In this document: one piece after another, positions 43,121 to 53,274 of the stretch
How the letters are laid out: each line of letters opens with the position of its first letter
How positions within the stretch are numbered: position 1 is the first letter of the stretch
Notes under the pieces: generated by a model
Seen by the model: only the letters and a program-made list of their open reading frames with translations
Databases searched by the model: none
What the model was told of the DNA's origin: nothing
From: Cognatundibacterium griseum
GTDB taxonomy: Bacteria; Pseudomonadota; Gammaproteobacteria; Burkholderiales; Burkholderiaceae_D
NCBI RefSeq assembly: GCF_014284195.1
Contig: NZ_JACOGC010000007.1
Span: forward strand, 62,001 to 126,000
Reading direction: 5' to 3'
DNA length: 64,000 bases
Program-made: the position numbers and the translations under genes

Positions 43121-45907
43121 TTAACCGCTGTTTCTGAGGCCTGCCGCAATACCGTTAATCGACAGGTGAATACCGCGTCTGACCCGTTCATCCGGATCGC
43201 CCTGACGATAACGCTGCAGCAATTCGACCTGCACGTGGTTCAGCGGCGACAGATAAGGGAAACGGTTACGGATAGAGCGTGCCAGCAGCGGATTGGCCGC
43301 CAGCAGTTCATCCTGCCCGGAAATCGATTTCAGCACATCGATGGTTGCTTCATGCTCTGCCTGAATCCGCGGGAAAATCCGGTCACGCAATGCCTGGTCT
43401 TTGACCAGCTGGGCATAGCGGCTGGCGATACCGATATCACTCTTGGCAAGCACCATTTCCATATTGGACAACAAGGTGCTGAAAAAAGACCATTGACGGA
43501 ACATCGCCTGCAGAGTCGGCAAACCATCTGCCGGATGCGCAGCCAGGTAACGCCGTACGGCGGTGCCAAAGCCAAACCAGCCCGGCAGCATCAGGCGGCA
43601 CTGCGACCAGCTGAATACCCACGGAATAGCGCGCAGGTCTTCAATGGCGGTGGATTTTTTACGGGAAGCAGGACGGCTGCCGATATTCAGGCCGGCAATT
43701 TCAGAGATCACTGTCGATTCCCAGAAATACTGCTCGAATCCTTCCGTGCCATACACCAGATCACGGTAGGCATGGAATGCGTAATCCGACAGCTCTTCCA
43801 TCACCGACAAAAATACAGCAGGCGGGGCTGGCTCGGTATGCGCCAGCATACTGGCTTCCATCGTGGCAGCAGCCAGCACTTCCAGATTGCGGCGTCCGAC
43901 TTCGGGATTGCCGTATTTTGCCGTAATCACTTCGCCCTGTTCGGTCAGGCGAATCTGTCCCTGAACCGCACCGGCTGGCTGCGCCAGAATGGCCTGGTAG
44001 CTGGGACCGCCGCCGCGACCAACCGAACCGCCGCGGCCATGGAACAAACGCAGGCGCACCTGATGTTTTTTAAAGACTTCCACCAGATCGAGTTCGGCTT
44101 TATACAACTCCCAGCCGGAAGTCAGGAAACCGCCGTCCTTGTTGCTGTCGGAATAGCCGAGCATCACCTCCTGCGCCTGGTCGCGGCTGGCCAGCAGGCG
44201 GGCGTAGGCCGGAATCGCAAACAAACGATCCATCGCTGGCGCACTGTTCTGCAGGTCGCCGATGGTTTCAAACAGCGGGATGATGTTTACATCCAGCCGC
44301 CCTTCTGCCGGATGCAGCAAACCGGATTCTTTCAGCAGCAGCGCCAATTCCAGCATGTCCGACACACCATCGGTCTTGGAGATAATGCAGTTCGGTACCG
44401 CACCGGCGCCATAACGTTGTTTGGCCGTGGCTGCAGCCCGGTAAATCGCGAGTTCGGACTGGGTTTCTTCTGAATACGTCAGGTAAGGCGAAGCCAGCGG
44501 ACGGGCGGAGCTGATTTCCTGAATCAACACGCCGATACGCTGCTCTTCGTTCAATGCCAGATAATCTGTCGCCGGATCGGCGGCCTGCAGTAACTCAGCG
44601 ACCACGCGCTCATGCACATCGGAATTCTGACGCAGATCCAGCGGCGCCAGATAAAAGCCGAATACCCGGACTGCGCGCCGCAGATGACGCAGACGTCCGC
44701 GCGTAATCGCAGCCGAGCCGTTCGCCATCAGAGAGTTGTGAATCACATCCAGGTCTGCTGCGAGCTCTTCCGCCGCACGGTAAGGTGCGGCTTCCCCGCT
44801 CGGCGGGATCGATGGCAACAACCCCAGCAACTGGGTATAAGTCGCTGCCAGGCGGGCGTAAATGCCGCTGATGGCAAGACGGTATGGCTCGTCAGAGCGG
44901 TGCGGCGAATGGTCCGGCGAACGCTCAGCCAGCGCCAGCAACTCATCTGACACTTTCACCAGCAGATTTGCCATCGATAACTGGGAGCCCAGGGTATGCA
45001 GTTCATCCAGATAAAAGCGGAATGCCCGCGTGGACTGCATCGCCAGTGTTTTTTCCAGCACAGTGGCGGTGACGAAAGGATTGCCGTCGCGGTCGCCGCC
45101 AATCCAGCTGCCCATTTTCATAAAGCTGGGCAATTCACGCTGTTTCAGTGTCGGGTCTTTGCTGGCCAGCAGGTCTTCCAGACCGGCATATAGCTGCGGC
45201 AATTCGCGCAGGAAGGTGTAGTCATAAAAACTCAGGCCGTTCTCGACCTCGTCCAGCACCGATAATTTTGAAGTGCGCAGCATGCGGGTCTGCCACAACG
45301 TCAGCACGGCGCGTCCCAGTGCCTCTTCGTTGGCAGCAGATTCTTCCGGTGTGAGCTGCATACGGTCGCGCTCATCGAGCAGGCGTGTAATCACCATCTG
45401 GCAATTCAGGATACTCTTGCGCTGCACTTCGGTCGGATGCGCGGTGAGCACCGGTGCGACCTGCGCCGTCTGGAAAAAATCGAGCAATTGCTGCGTGCTG
45501 TGACCGGTGTTGTACAGGGCTTCAATGGTATGCGCCAGACTGCCGGACCGGGGCGCCGAACCGGCAATCTGATGCGCCCTGGTGCGGCGGATATGATGCT
45601 GGTCTTCCGCCAGATTGACCAGATGCGAAAAATAGCTGAATGCGCGGATCACCTGCGTGGTCTGGTCATTGGTCAGGCTATCGAGCGTATTTTCCAGTTC
45701 GGCACGCGCTGCCTCATCGGCATCGCGGCGGAAACGGATGGAATTTTGCCGGACCTGCTCGATCAGGTCGAACACATCATCGCCATGCTGATTTCTTACC
45801 GTATCGCCTAACAGGCGTCCCAGACGGCGGATATCCTCGCGCAGACTCTGGTCTTTGTCGTCATCTTTGTCGTTCATTTTGAGTGGTGGTTGGAGGTGGG
45901 CATTCAT
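43121..45907 (-). CDS. ppc: Phosphoenolpyruvate carboxylase
   Basis: 928 residues. The catalytic His is in [14 protein letters not shown]; further motifs are [45 protein letters not shown] and, at the C-terminus, [14 protein letters not shown] with the allosteric end Gly. It makes oxaloacetate from PEP and bicarbonate to replenish the citric acid cycle. Start candidates are ATG 45907 and 45877; neither has a strong ribosome site. It is monocistronic on the minus strand. Confidence 0.97.
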   Translation of the reverse strand: MNAHLQPPLKMNDKDDDKDQSLREDIRRLGRLLGDTVRNQHGDDVFDLIEQVRQNSIRFRRDADEAARAELENTLDSLTNDQTTQVIRAFSYFSHLVNLAEDQHHIRRTRAHQIAGSAPRSGSLAHTIEALYNTGHSTQQLLDFFQTAQVAPVLTAHPTEVQRKSILNCQMVITRLLDERDRMQLTPEESAANEEALGRAVLTLWQTRMLRTSKLSVLDEVENGLSFYDYTFLRELPQLYAGLEDLLASKDPTLKQRELPSFMKMGSWIGGDRDGNPFVTATVLEKTLAMQSTRAFRFYLDELHTLGSQLSMANLLVKVSDELLALAERSPDHSPHRSDEPYRLAISGIYARLAATYTQLLGLLPSIPPSGEAAPYRAAEELAADLDVIHNSLMANGSAAITRGRLRHLRRAVRVFGFYLAPLDLRQNSDVHERVVAELLQAADPATDYLALNEEQRIGVLIQEISSARPLASPYLTYSEETQSELAIYRAAATAKQRYGAGAVPNCIISKTDGVSDMLELALLLKESGLLHPAEGRLDVNIIPLFETIGDLQNSAPAMDRLFAIPAYARLLASRDQAQEVMLGYSDSNKDGGFLTSGWELYKAELDLVEVFKKHQVRLRLFHGRGGSVGRGGGPSYQAILAQPAGAVQGQIRLTEQGEVITAKYGNPEVGRRNLEVLAAATMEASMLAHTEPAPPAVFLSVMEELSDYAFHAYRDLVYGTEGFEQYFWESTVISEIAGLNIGSRPASRKKSTAIEDLRAIPWVFSWSQCRLMLPGWFGFGTAVRRYLAAHPADGLPTLQAMFRQWSFFSTLLSNMEMVLAKSDIGIASRYAQLVKDQALRDRIFPRIQAEHEATIDVLKSISGQDELLAANPLLARSIRNRFPYLSPLNHVQVELLQRYRQGDPDERVRRGIHLSINGIAAGLRNSG

Positions 45908-46020
45908 GCTGACAAAATTCTACGGTAAGTAAGGAAATCGAATGATGAAAATTCTTGCAAGGCAAGCAGTATTTGATCCGATGATGCATCAGGAGAAATA
46001 CCGCCTGCCGGCTCAGATGT

Positions 46021-46040
46021 TCAGCCTGTACGCAGGCTGA
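46021..46040. other. 8-bp hairpin between ppc and pgi
   Basis: TCAGCCTG (46021-46028), loop TACG, CAGGCTGA (46033-46040). It lies about 90 nt after the pgi stop on the minus strand and has no T run. It may mark the pgi mRNA end by a rho-dependent or processing route. Confidence 0.4.
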
Positions 46041-46130
46041 CGGACAGGATGGCGCCCCCGGTAGTGACTCTGGCGCGGTTCCGGCACAAGAGCCGGGTCG
46101 CCGTCAGACATTAGCCCGGGTTAGCCCGGA

Positions 46131-47765
46131 TCAGGCGGCTTTTCTGACTTTCTGGCTGCGTCTGACAGCCTGCAGCAAGCCTTTGGTGGAGCTGTCGTAT
46201 TCTTCTTTCACTGCCGCCGGATCGAGGCTGATCAGCTGCTGCGCCAGTTTTTTGCCGAGTTCCACGCCCCACTGATCGAAAGCGTTGATATCCCAGATCA
46301 CCGACTGCACAAACACCTTGTGTTCGTACAAAGCAATCAGCGCGCCCAGCGAACGCGGGGTCAGCGCATCGAGCAGCAGCGTGGAAGTCGGGCGGTTACC
46401 CTCAAAGACACGCGGAGCCAGGATTTTGTCCGGCAGGTCGCCCAGTTCGGCACGCACTTCTTCCATGCTCTTGCCGAGCGCCATGGCTTTCGATTGCGCA
46501 AAGCAATTTGCCAGCAAGGCCTGATTATGTCCCGGCAAACCGGCATCATCGTCGGCAACCACGATAAAGTCTGTCGGGATGATCGTCGCGCCCTGATGCA
46601 GCAACTGGAAATACGCATGCTGACCATTCGTACCGGCCTCACCAAACAGAATCGCTGACGTTGAATAATCAACGCGCTGCCCTTCGCGGGTCACGGATTT
46701 GCCGTTGCTTTCCATTTCCAGCTGTTGCAGATAGGCCGGCACGCGCGTCATACGCTGGTGATAAGGTGCAATCGACAAGGCTTGCAAACCGAGGAAGTTG
46801 ATATTCCAGACGCCGATCAGCGCCATCAGCACCGGCAGATTCTGTTCCAGCGGCGCCTGGGCAAAATGCAGATCCATCTCGTGCGCGCCGGCCAGCATTT
46901 CTTCAAACCGGTCCATGCCGACATACAGCGCAATCGAAAGGCCGATCGCGCTCCACATCGAATACCGGCCACCCGCCCAGTTCCAGAACGGGAAGACGTT
47001 TTCTTCTGCAATGCCAAATTCCGCCGCTGCAGTCACATTGGTGCTGAGCGCCACGAAATGCTGGCGGATCTGATCTGCCGGACAACCATGCGACAGCATC
47101 CATTCACGCGCCGTGCGGGCATTGGTCAGGGTTTCCATGGTGGTGAAGGTCTTGGATGCGACCACGAACAAGGTCGTCTCCGGATCGGCATTCGCCAGCG
47201 CGTCCGCCACGTGGCGGCCATCGACATTCGAGACAAAATGCAGCGAGAGATTTTTCTGCGACCACGGCGCCAGCGCAATGCATGCCATCTGCGGGCCAAG
47301 ATCAGAGCCGCCGATGCCGATATTCACAATCGTGCGAATCGCCTTGCCGGTATAACCCAGCCAGCGCCCTTCGCGCACGGCATCGCTGAATGCACGCATC
47401 TGCGCCAGCACCTGATGCACGTCGGCGGCGATGTTTTCACCGTTCAGCATGAATTTCTCGCCTTTCGGCAAACGCAGCACGGTATGCAACACGGCACGGT
47501 TTTCAGTGTGGTTGATCGCCTCACCGCGCAGCATGGCGTCACGCCGCGTTTCCACTTCCTGCTGCCGCGCCATTGCCAGCAGATTCAGCTTGGCTGTGGT
47601 GTCGATGCGCTGTTTGGAATAATCGAGCAGGATGCCGCAGGCAGAAGCCGAAAAATGGGTGAAACGCTGCGGATCAGCACGGAACAGCTCTTTCAGGCTG
47701 GGCATGTTGGTAGCGCGCTGCTGCAACAGGCACCAGAGCGGAGTACGGGAAACAGAATTTGCCAT
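46131..47765 (-). CDS. pgi: Glucose-6-phosphate isomerase
   Basis: 544 residues. Signature motifs: TIVNIGIGGSDLGPQM, SNVDGRHVADALANADPETTLFVVASKTFTT, WNWAGGRYSMWSAIG, the catalytic QQLEMESNGKSVTREG and LIALYEHKVFVQSVIWDINAFDQWGVELGK. It interconverts glucose-6-P and fructose-6-P. The start at 47765 is preferred over an in-frame upstream extension. It is 130 nt after eda; the gap has an attenuator-like structure. It links gluconeogenesis to the Entner-Doudoroff genes upstream. Confidence 0.97.
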   Translation of the reverse strand: MANSVSRTPLWCLLQQRATNMPSLKELFRADPQRFTHFSASACGILLDYSKQRIDTTAKLNLLAMARQQEVETRRDAMLRGEAINHTENRAVLHTVLRLPKGEKFMLNGENIAADVHQVLAQMRAFSDAVREGRWLGYTGKAIRTIVNIGIGGSDLGPQMACIALAPWSQKNLSLHFVSNVDGRHVADALANADPETTLFVVASKTFTTMETLTNARTAREWMLSHGCPADQIRQHFVALSTNVTAAAEFGIAEENVFPFWNWAGGRYSMWSAIGLSIALYVGMDRFEEMLAGAHEMDLHFAQAPLEQNLPVLMALIGVWNINFLGLQALSIAPYHQRMTRVPAYLQQLEMESNGKSVTREGQRVDYSTSAILFGEAGTNGQHAYFQLLHQGATIIPTDFIVVADDDAGLPGHNQALLANCFAQSKAMALGKSMEEVRAELGDLPDKILAPRVFEGNRPTSTLLLDALTPRSLGALIALYEHKVFVQSVIWDINAFDQWGVELGKKLAQQLISLDPAAVKEEYDSSTKGLLQAVRRSQKVRKAA

Positions 47766-47821
47766 GATCTTGCTCAGAAGTCGGGATAAGTCGGAACGAC
47801 GGGTCAAATCGGGATTTATCC

Positions 47822-47893
47822 GGGGAGTATCTTTATTTTCCGGCTTGATATCCAGATAAACAAAGGACTATATAAAATACTCCCCCGGAGTAT
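47822..47893 (-). promoter_or_regulatory. Alternative hairpins between eda and pgi
   Basis: On the minus strand, directly after the eda stop, ATACTCC (47893-47887) pairs with GGAGTAT (47883-47877) over a 3-nt loop and is followed by a T-rich stretch, like a weak terminator. Downstream, ATACTCCCC (47830-47822) can pair instead with the GGGGAGTAT of that hairpin (9 bp). The two foldings exclude each other. Confidence 0.45.
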
Positions 47894-47895
47894 AT

Positions 47896-48537
47896 TTATG
47901 CCTTGCCAGCGGCGACGGCCGCTTTTACCAACGTGGCGATAGCATTCCAGTCCCCGCTGTTGATCAGTCCTGCCGGGCACATCCAGGAGCCGCCGACGCA
48001 CAGCACGTTGGACTGCTGCAACAGTGCCGGCGTGGCTTCCACCGTCACGCCGCCGGTCAGGCAAAAACGCACCTCCGGGAAGGGGCCGCCGAGCGCCTTG
48101 GCCATCTTGGTGCCGCCGACCACATCGGAAGGGAACAGTTTGACGACATGAAAGCCATGTTCCAGCGCCAGCATCAGATCACTGGCACCACCGACACCGG
48201 GGAAATACGGTAGACCGGATTCCTGCGCCGCTTTTGCCAGTACTGGCGTGATGCCGGGGCTGATGCCGAATGCCGCACCGCTGGCCTTGACCGCATCGAG
48301 CTGCGCAGCGGTCAGGATCGTACCGACGCCGACAGTCACATCCGGGCAGGCGCGCACCACTTCACGCACCACCGTCATCGCATTCGGTGTGCGCAGCGTG
48401 ATTTCCACCGCAGGCAAACCGTTTTCCGCCAGCGTAGCGACGCACCGGATGGCCTGATCGACGTCATCAGTGACCAAAATCGGCAAAACACGGATCTGTT
48501 CCAGCTGGGTGATGATGCTCTGTTGCGTGTGGCTCAT
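47896..48537 (-). CDS. eda: 2-keto-3-deoxy-6-phosphogluconate aldolase
   Basis: 213 residues. EITLRTPNAM, the catalytic Glu/Lys region (GVGTILTA, FGISPGITP), and LKLFPSDVVGG with the Schiff-base Lys in HVVKLFP, then RFCLTGGV. It splits KDPG into pyruvate and glyceraldehyde-3-P. The ATG at 48537 is preceded by AGAGA. It follows edd by 164 nt. Confidence 0.96.
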   Translation of the reverse strand: MSHTQQSIITQLEQIRVLPILVTDDVDQAIRCVATLAENGLPAVEITLRTPNAMTVVREVVRACPDVTVGVGTILTAAQLDAVKASGAAFGISPGITPVLAKAAQESGLPYFPGVGGASDLMLALEHGFHVVKLFPSDVVGGTKMAKALGGPFPEVRFCLTGGVTVEATPALLQQSNVLCVGGSWMCPAGLINSGDWNAIATLVKAAVAAGKA

Positions 48538-48563
48538 AATGTCTCTCACATAAAAAATAAAAT

Positions 48564-48611
48564 TGCCTGCATCGGGTCAGGCCGGAAATTTCCGAAACCG
48601 CATCGCAGGCA
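48564..48611. other. Inverted repeats between edd and eda
   Basis: TGCCTGC (48564-48570) and GCAGGCA (48605-48611) enclose a perfect 12-bp palindrome, CGGAAATTTCCG (48583-48594). No T run follows, so a processing or stabilising structure is more likely than a terminator. Confidence 0.4.
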
Positions 48612-48701
48612 GCGCCCTGCCGCCTGTCATGCGGGTTTTGCCGATATGCTTACCGATATGTTCTGAATCTTGTGTTCAGTTTTCCCTGCGTGATGCCGCC
48701 G

Positions 48702-50552
48702 TCAGTCGATAAACAGCGTCGATGCGCCATGCTCCGGCGCGGTCACGACCCGGCGCTGCGCCGCAAACAGGTCGCGGCCAAAGCCAAAGGTGTCCTCTTT
48801 GCTGCGTTCGCGCACCGGACGCTGATTCCATTCCTGCTCATCGACCAGCGCACGCAGTTCACCGGTATGCACATTCAGCTCGATCAGATCACCGTCGCGC
48901 ACCTTGCCCAGCGGCCCGCCCTGCGCCACTTCGGGACTGACGTGCAGCGCTGCCGGCACCTTACCGGAAGCGCCGGACATGCGGCCATCCGTCACCAGCG
49001 CCACCTTGTATCCGGCCGACATCAGACTGCCCAGAACCGGCGTGAACTGGTGCAGCTCCGGCATGCCGTTCGCCTGCGGCCCCTGGAAAATCACCACAGC
49101 GACAAAATCCTGATTCAGTTCACCCGCCTTGTAAGCCCTGACCAGCGCATCCTGCGACTCAAACACTTTGGCTGGCGCCCGGATGATCCATGCCTCTTCC
49201 GGCACGGCAGAGGCTTTGACAATCGCACGCCCCAGATTGCCTTGCAGCAGACGCAGGCCACCGGTTGCGGCAAACGGCTCGCTTACATTGCGCACCACGC
49301 TGGTGTCGGTCGATGCGGCAGGCAGCGCTTCCCACTGCACCTGCGCTGAGGCATTCAGCACCGGACGTCCGGTATGGCTGTGCAATCCCTGATCGCCGTA
49401 CACGGTCATCACGTCGCCATGCATCAGTCCGGCTGACAACAATTCACGCATCACAAAAGTCGGGCCGCCTGCATCCTGAAACGCATTCACGTCGGCAGTG
49501 CCGTTCGGATACACGCGGGTCAGCAAAGGCACGACGGAAGACAATTCATCGAAATCCTGCCAGTCAATCAGGATGCCGGCGGCACGCGCCACGGCAATCC
49601 AGTGAATCGTATGATTGGTCGAACCGCCGGTTGCCAGCAGGGCGATCACGGCATTCACGATGGTTTTTTCATTGACCAGACGGCCAATTGGTTTGTAATT
49701 ACCGCTCTGCTCGGTGATTTGCAGCACGCGCTCCACCGCCGCTTCCGTCAATGCGCTGCGCAACGGGTCGGACGGATGCACAAAAGCCGCGCCGGGCAAA
49801 TGCAGTCCCATGGCTTCGAGCAGCATCTGGTTACTGTTGGCAGTGCCGTAAAACGTGCAGGTGCCGGCGCTGTGGTAAGCCGCACTTTCAGCCGCCAGTA
49901 ATTCTTCCTTGGTTGCTTTGCCCTGCGCATAACGTTCGCGCACAGCGGCTTTTTCTTTATTCGATAGACCGGAACCCATCGGTCCGGCCGGAATGAAGAT
50001 CGTCGGCAAATGCCCGAACGCCAGCGCGCCGATCAGCAAACCCGGCACAATCTTGTCGCAGATGCCCAGACATAAGGTCGCATCGAATGCGTCATGCGAT
50101 AAGGCGACAGCAGTGGCCTGCGCAATCACGTCGCGCGAAAACAGCGACAGCTCCATCCCGGGGCGTCCCTGCGTCACACCGTCGCACATCGCAGGCACGG
50201 CACCCGCCACCTGCGCCGTAGCGCCAAAGCGCAAGGCTGTGTCTCGGATCTGCTGCGGATAGGATTCGTAAGGCTGATGTGCTGACAGCATGTCGTTGTA
50301 AGCCGTCACAATGCCGATGTTCGGCTTCTGCGCCTGGTTCAGCCAGATCTTGGCCTTGCTGTCCATCGCCGCATTGGCATGCGCCTGATTAGCGCAGGAC
50401 AGCGATGCACGGCGCGGACCACGTTGCTGCATCTGATCGATACGGGCCAGATAGGCCTGACGCAGAGTCTGGCTGCGTTCGGTAATGCGCCGGGTCACCT
50501 TGTCGATGACAGGATGCAGCGCGGCGGCTGAAAATGAAGAGGATGTCGTCAT
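48702..50552 (-). CDS. edd: 6-phosphogluconate dehydratase
   Basis: 616 residues of the IlvD/Edd family. Iron-sulfur ligands are in [35 protein letters not shown] and the upstream [20 protein letters not shown]. It dehydrates 6-phosphogluconate to KDPG. It differs from the ilvD product encoded at 56218-58095 by this Edd-type MCDGVTQG pattern. AGGTGAG precedes the start. It heads the edd-eda-pgi unit and is divergent from zwf. Confidence 0.96.
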   Translation of the reverse strand: MTTSSSFSAAALHPVIDKVTRRITERSQTLRQAYLARIDQMQQRGPRRASLSCANQAHANAAMDSKAKIWLNQAQKPNIGIVTAYNDMLSAHQPYESYPQQIRDTALRFGATAQVAGAVPAMCDGVTQGRPGMELSLFSRDVIAQATAVALSHDAFDATLCLGICDKIVPGLLIGALAFGHLPTIFIPAGPMGSGLSNKEKAAVRERYAQGKATKEELLAAESAAYHSAGTCTFYGTANSNQMLLEAMGLHLPGAAFVHPSDPLRSALTEAAVERVLQITEQSGNYKPIGRLVNEKTIVNAVIALLATGGSTNHTIHWIAVARAAGILIDWQDFDELSSVVPLLTRVYPNGTADVNAFQDAGGPTFVMRELLSAGLMHGDVMTVYGDQGLHSHTGRPVLNASAQVQWEALPAASTDTSVVRNVSEPFAATGGLRLLQGNLGRAIVKASAVPEEAWIIRAPAKVFESQDALVRAYKAGELNQDFVAVVIFQGPQANGMPELHQFTPVLGSLMSAGYKVALVTDGRMSGASGKVPAALHVSPEVAQGGPLGKVRDGDLIELNVHTGELRALVDEQEWNQRPVRERSKEDTFGFGRDLFAAQRRVVTAPEHGASTLFID

Positions 50553-50996
50553 AAACTCACCTGTTGCTCCGCAGAGCGAAAGAATAGAAAAACTGCATAG
50601 TGATGCAAACTGCCTTCCTGATCTGTCCGACGCGATACGGCGTCCGGCGACAGCGCTCCCCGAAAGAACATCAAAGAGCTTGCATACGATGACGATAAAG
50701 ATAGCATAAATCCGAAATTTTTCGTAACAAACTTTCAGAATTTTATTTTAATGCTGATTTTTTGTACAAAAACGTCAAATTTACCGTAATGAAACTACAT
50801 TTCTGAAGTTTTTCTGGCATAATGAAATTGCTCGGATTCTTTCAGCGACGGCGTTGAATACCTCCGCCGCACAGGATTCAGGCACAATCAGTCAGGCAGC
50901 AAAAAAACACCATGGCAGCGGCAGAACAGCAGCAAATGCAGTCCGGCGGACGCTTTTGACTGCATCCCCAGAAGCAGAACATATCTCGGAGTCAGC
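50553..50996. other. Divergent edd / zwf control region
   Basis: 444 bp with the regulatory signals for both Entner-Doudoroff units. It contains an A/T-rich core (about 50700-50830), the HexR-like palindrome at 50785-50799, a CATAAT at 50818-50823, and TTGTACAA near 50763. A TATGCT on the minus strand near 50705 could be the edd -10. Confidence 0.6.
50785..50823 (+). promoter_or_regulatory. HexR-like operator overlapping zwf promoter
   Basis: CGTAATGAAACTACA (50785-50799) fits the HexR palindrome pattern TGTARTWWWAYTACA at 13 of 15 positions. CATAAT (50818-50823) is a plausible -10, and the corresponding -35 position overlaps the palindrome. HexR, encoded third in the zwf unit, would thus repress from here until KDPG is present. 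Confidence 0.6.
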
Positions 50997-52457
50997 ATGA
51001 CCACTTTTGTCTTATTCGGCGGCACAGGCGATCTCGCCAAACGCAAACTCATCCCCGCGCTGTACAGCGCGTTTGTGAATGGCAGGCTGGACCAGCATTT
51101 CCAGTTTATCGGCGCCGCCCGTGAAGCTCTGTCGAATGACGAATATCGCCAGCGCGTCAGTGACAGCGTGGCGCACTATGCCTCCAAAGTCACCGGCGGC
51201 AGCCCGGAAAAACTGGCGGCGTTCCTGGAGCTGACCCAATATGCCAAGATCGATGCCCGCGTCCCCGAAGACTTCGAAAAACTCAAAGGCAGCCTGCGCA
51301 CTTCCGATACCAATGCCACACTGTTTTATCTGGCGACCGGCCCGGATATTTTCATCCCGGTGGTGGAGCAATTATCGAAGCACGGTCTGGTTGAAGGCAA
51401 TGCCCGCGTAGTGGTTGAAAAACCCCTCGGCCGCGATGCGCAGTCCGCCAAGGAAATCAATCAGTCGTTGCGCAATTATCTGAATGAAAACCAGATTTAC
51501 CGTATCGACCATTACCTCGGTAAAGAAATGGTGCAGAATCTGCTGGCGCTACGCTTTGCCAATTCTTTCCTCGAACCGCTGTGGAACCGCAAGTGGATTC
51601 AGGATGTGCAGATTTCGATCTCCGAGCAGGTCGGCGTCGAATCGCGCGGCGATTTCTACGACCACACCGGCGCCCTGCGCGACATGGTGCAAAATCACTT
51701 GCTGCAACTGGTATCGATCGTGGCGATGGAGCCGCCAGTGAACGCTAATCCGGATGCGATCCGCGATGAGAAGGTCAAGGTCTTGCGCGCCCTGCACAAA
51801 TTCACACCGGATGAAGTCAGCAAAAAAACAGTGCGCGGCCAGTATCGCGCCGGTGCCGTCGATGGTCAGCCTGTGATTGCCTATCAGGCCGAACCGGGCG
51901 TGCCGCCAGCGTCGCGTACCGAAACTTTTGTCGCGATCCGCGCCGAAATCGATAACTGGCGCTGGGCAGGCGTGCCGTTTTACCTGCGCACAGGCAAACG
52001 CATGGCGAGCCGCTGCGCCGAGATCACGATCAATTTCAAACCGATCCCGTATTCCATTTTCGGGAAAAACCAGGGACCGCTGCGCTCTAACCGGCTGGTG
52101 ATTTCGCTGCAGCCTGAAGAAAGCGTACAACTGTACATGAAAGCCAAAGAGCCGGGCGAAGGCATCCGCCTGTCCGATGTGGCGCTGAATCTGGATTTCG
52201 CAGAAGCATCCAATTCCCGCCGTGTGGAATCTTACGAGCGTCTGCTGCTCGATGCGATGCACGGCGACCTGACGTTGTTCGTCCGCGATGACGAACTCAG
52301 CGCCGCCTGGGCGTGGATAGACCCGATCATGCTGGCCTGGCAGAACGACAGCGAAGGCCTGAAATCGTATATCGCCGGCAGCTGGGGGCCGGCCGCCGCC
52401 AGCTATCTGCTGGCACAGCATGGCGCCGCATGGGGTGAAGAATACGTAGAAGGCTGA
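50997..52457 (+). CDS. zwf: Glucose-6-phosphate 1-dehydrogenase
   Basis: 486 residues. Rossmann motif FVLFGGTGDLAKRKLIPALY, active-site RIDHYLGKEMVQNLLALRFAN, and FYDHTGALRDMVQNH, WRWAGVPFYLRTGKRM. It oxidises glucose-6-P to 6-phosphogluconolactone. GGAG 5 nt before the ATG supports the start. It leads the zwf-pgl-hexR unit. Confidence 0.97.
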   Translation: MTTFVLFGGTGDLAKRKLIPALYSAFVNGRLDQHFQFIGAAREALSNDEYRQRVSDSVAHYASKVTGGSPEKLAAFLELTQYAKIDARVPEDFEKLKGSLRTSDTNATLFYLATGPDIFIPVVEQLSKHGLVEGNARVVVEKPLGRDAQSAKEINQSLRNYLNENQIYRIDHYLGKEMVQNLLALRFANSFLEPLWNRKWIQDVQISISEQVGVESRGDFYDHTGALRDMVQNHLLQLVSIVAMEPPVNANPDAIRDEKVKVLRALHKFTPDEVSKKTVRGQYRAGAVDGQPVIAYQAEPGVPPASRTETFVAIRAEIDNWRWAGVPFYLRTGKRMASRCAEITINFKPIPYSIFGKNQGPLRSNRLVISLQPEESVQLYMKAKEPGEGIRLSDVALNLDFAEASNSRRVESYERLLLDAMHGDLTLFVRDDELSAAWAWIDPIMLAWQNDSEGLKSYIAGSWGPAAASYLLAQHGAAWGEEYVEG

Positions 52458-52495
52458 ACGCGGCGTTTCAGCCCCGTCATACAGAAAAGAAAAAC

Positions 52496-53173
52496 ATGAG
52501 ACCTATCCAATATCATACCTTCGACAATTTTGCGGCACTGAGCGAAGCGCTCAGCCAGCAGTGGGCGGAAATCATCCGCAGCACGCCGGGCGGCAGCAGC
52601 TTTGCTCTCGCCGGCGGCACGACCCCGGCACCGGTGTATCAGCGGCTCGATGAATTGCTGACGCATATGGATCAGCGCAATCCGATCAAACTGGTCGCCA
52701 CCGATGAGCGCTGGGTCGCCGACGAAGATCAGCAGAGCAATGAAGGCCTGTTCCGCCGCTGCCTGCAGAAATCCGCCCGCGACAAACGCTGGCAGCTGGT
52801 CTCGTTAAAAAATGCATCCTCCACGCCGGAAGTCGCCACCGAAGCGATTGATGCGCGCCTCAATGCGCAGCTGCCGCAGGCATTCAGCGCCATCCTGCTC
52901 GGCATGGGCGCTGACGGTCATATCGCTTCGCTGTTTCCCGGCGCGCCGGTGCAGCATGATGACCTGACCTGTCTGGCGGCGGTGCATCCGCAGACCCGGC
53001 AAAGCCGCATGTCGCTGTCGCTGCCGCGCCTGCTCAATACGCAGCGCATCTGGCTGGTGATTACCGGTCAGGAAAAGCGCGATGTGCTGGAACATGCCGT
53101 CGAAGCCAATCTGCCGGTTGCTGCCCTGCTGCGCGAAGCCGGATGCGATATCGATGTTTTCTGGTGCCCGTAA
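52496..53173 (+). CDS. pgl: 6-phosphogluconolactonase
   Basis: 225 residues. FALAGGTTPAPVYQRL, TDERWVADEDQQSNEG, ILLGMGADGHIASLFPGAP and VITGQEKRDVLEHAV are the lactonase landmarks. It hydrolyses 6-phosphogluconolactone to 6-phosphogluconate. It lies 38 nt after zwf. Confidence 0.95.
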   Translation: MRPIQYHTFDNFAALSEALSQQWAEIIRSTPGGSSFALAGGTTPAPVYQRLDELLTHMDQRNPIKLVATDERWVADEDQQSNEGLFRRCLQKSARDKRWQLVSLKNASSTPEVATEAIDARLNAQLPQAFSAILLGMGADGHIASLFPGAPVQHDDLTCLAAVHPQTRQSRMSLSLPRLLNTQRIWLVITGQEKRDVLEHAVEANLPVAALLREAGCDIDVFWCP

Positions 53174-53274
53174 CAGTGTCTTTCAGCTGGCTTATGACGC
53201 ACAATACGGTTTTGCCCGGCGCATCACCTGATCCGTGTTGAGCGTCATTCACTCTGCCCACATCTGCACACATT

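Noticed and set aside
43166-44473. 435-residue open frame opposite ppc
   Set aside because: It is antisense to conserved ppc motifs with an Arg/Gln/His-rich unnatural composition.
46725-47789. 354-residue open frame opposite pgi
   Set aside because: Antisense to pgi; composition and position show a shadow frame.
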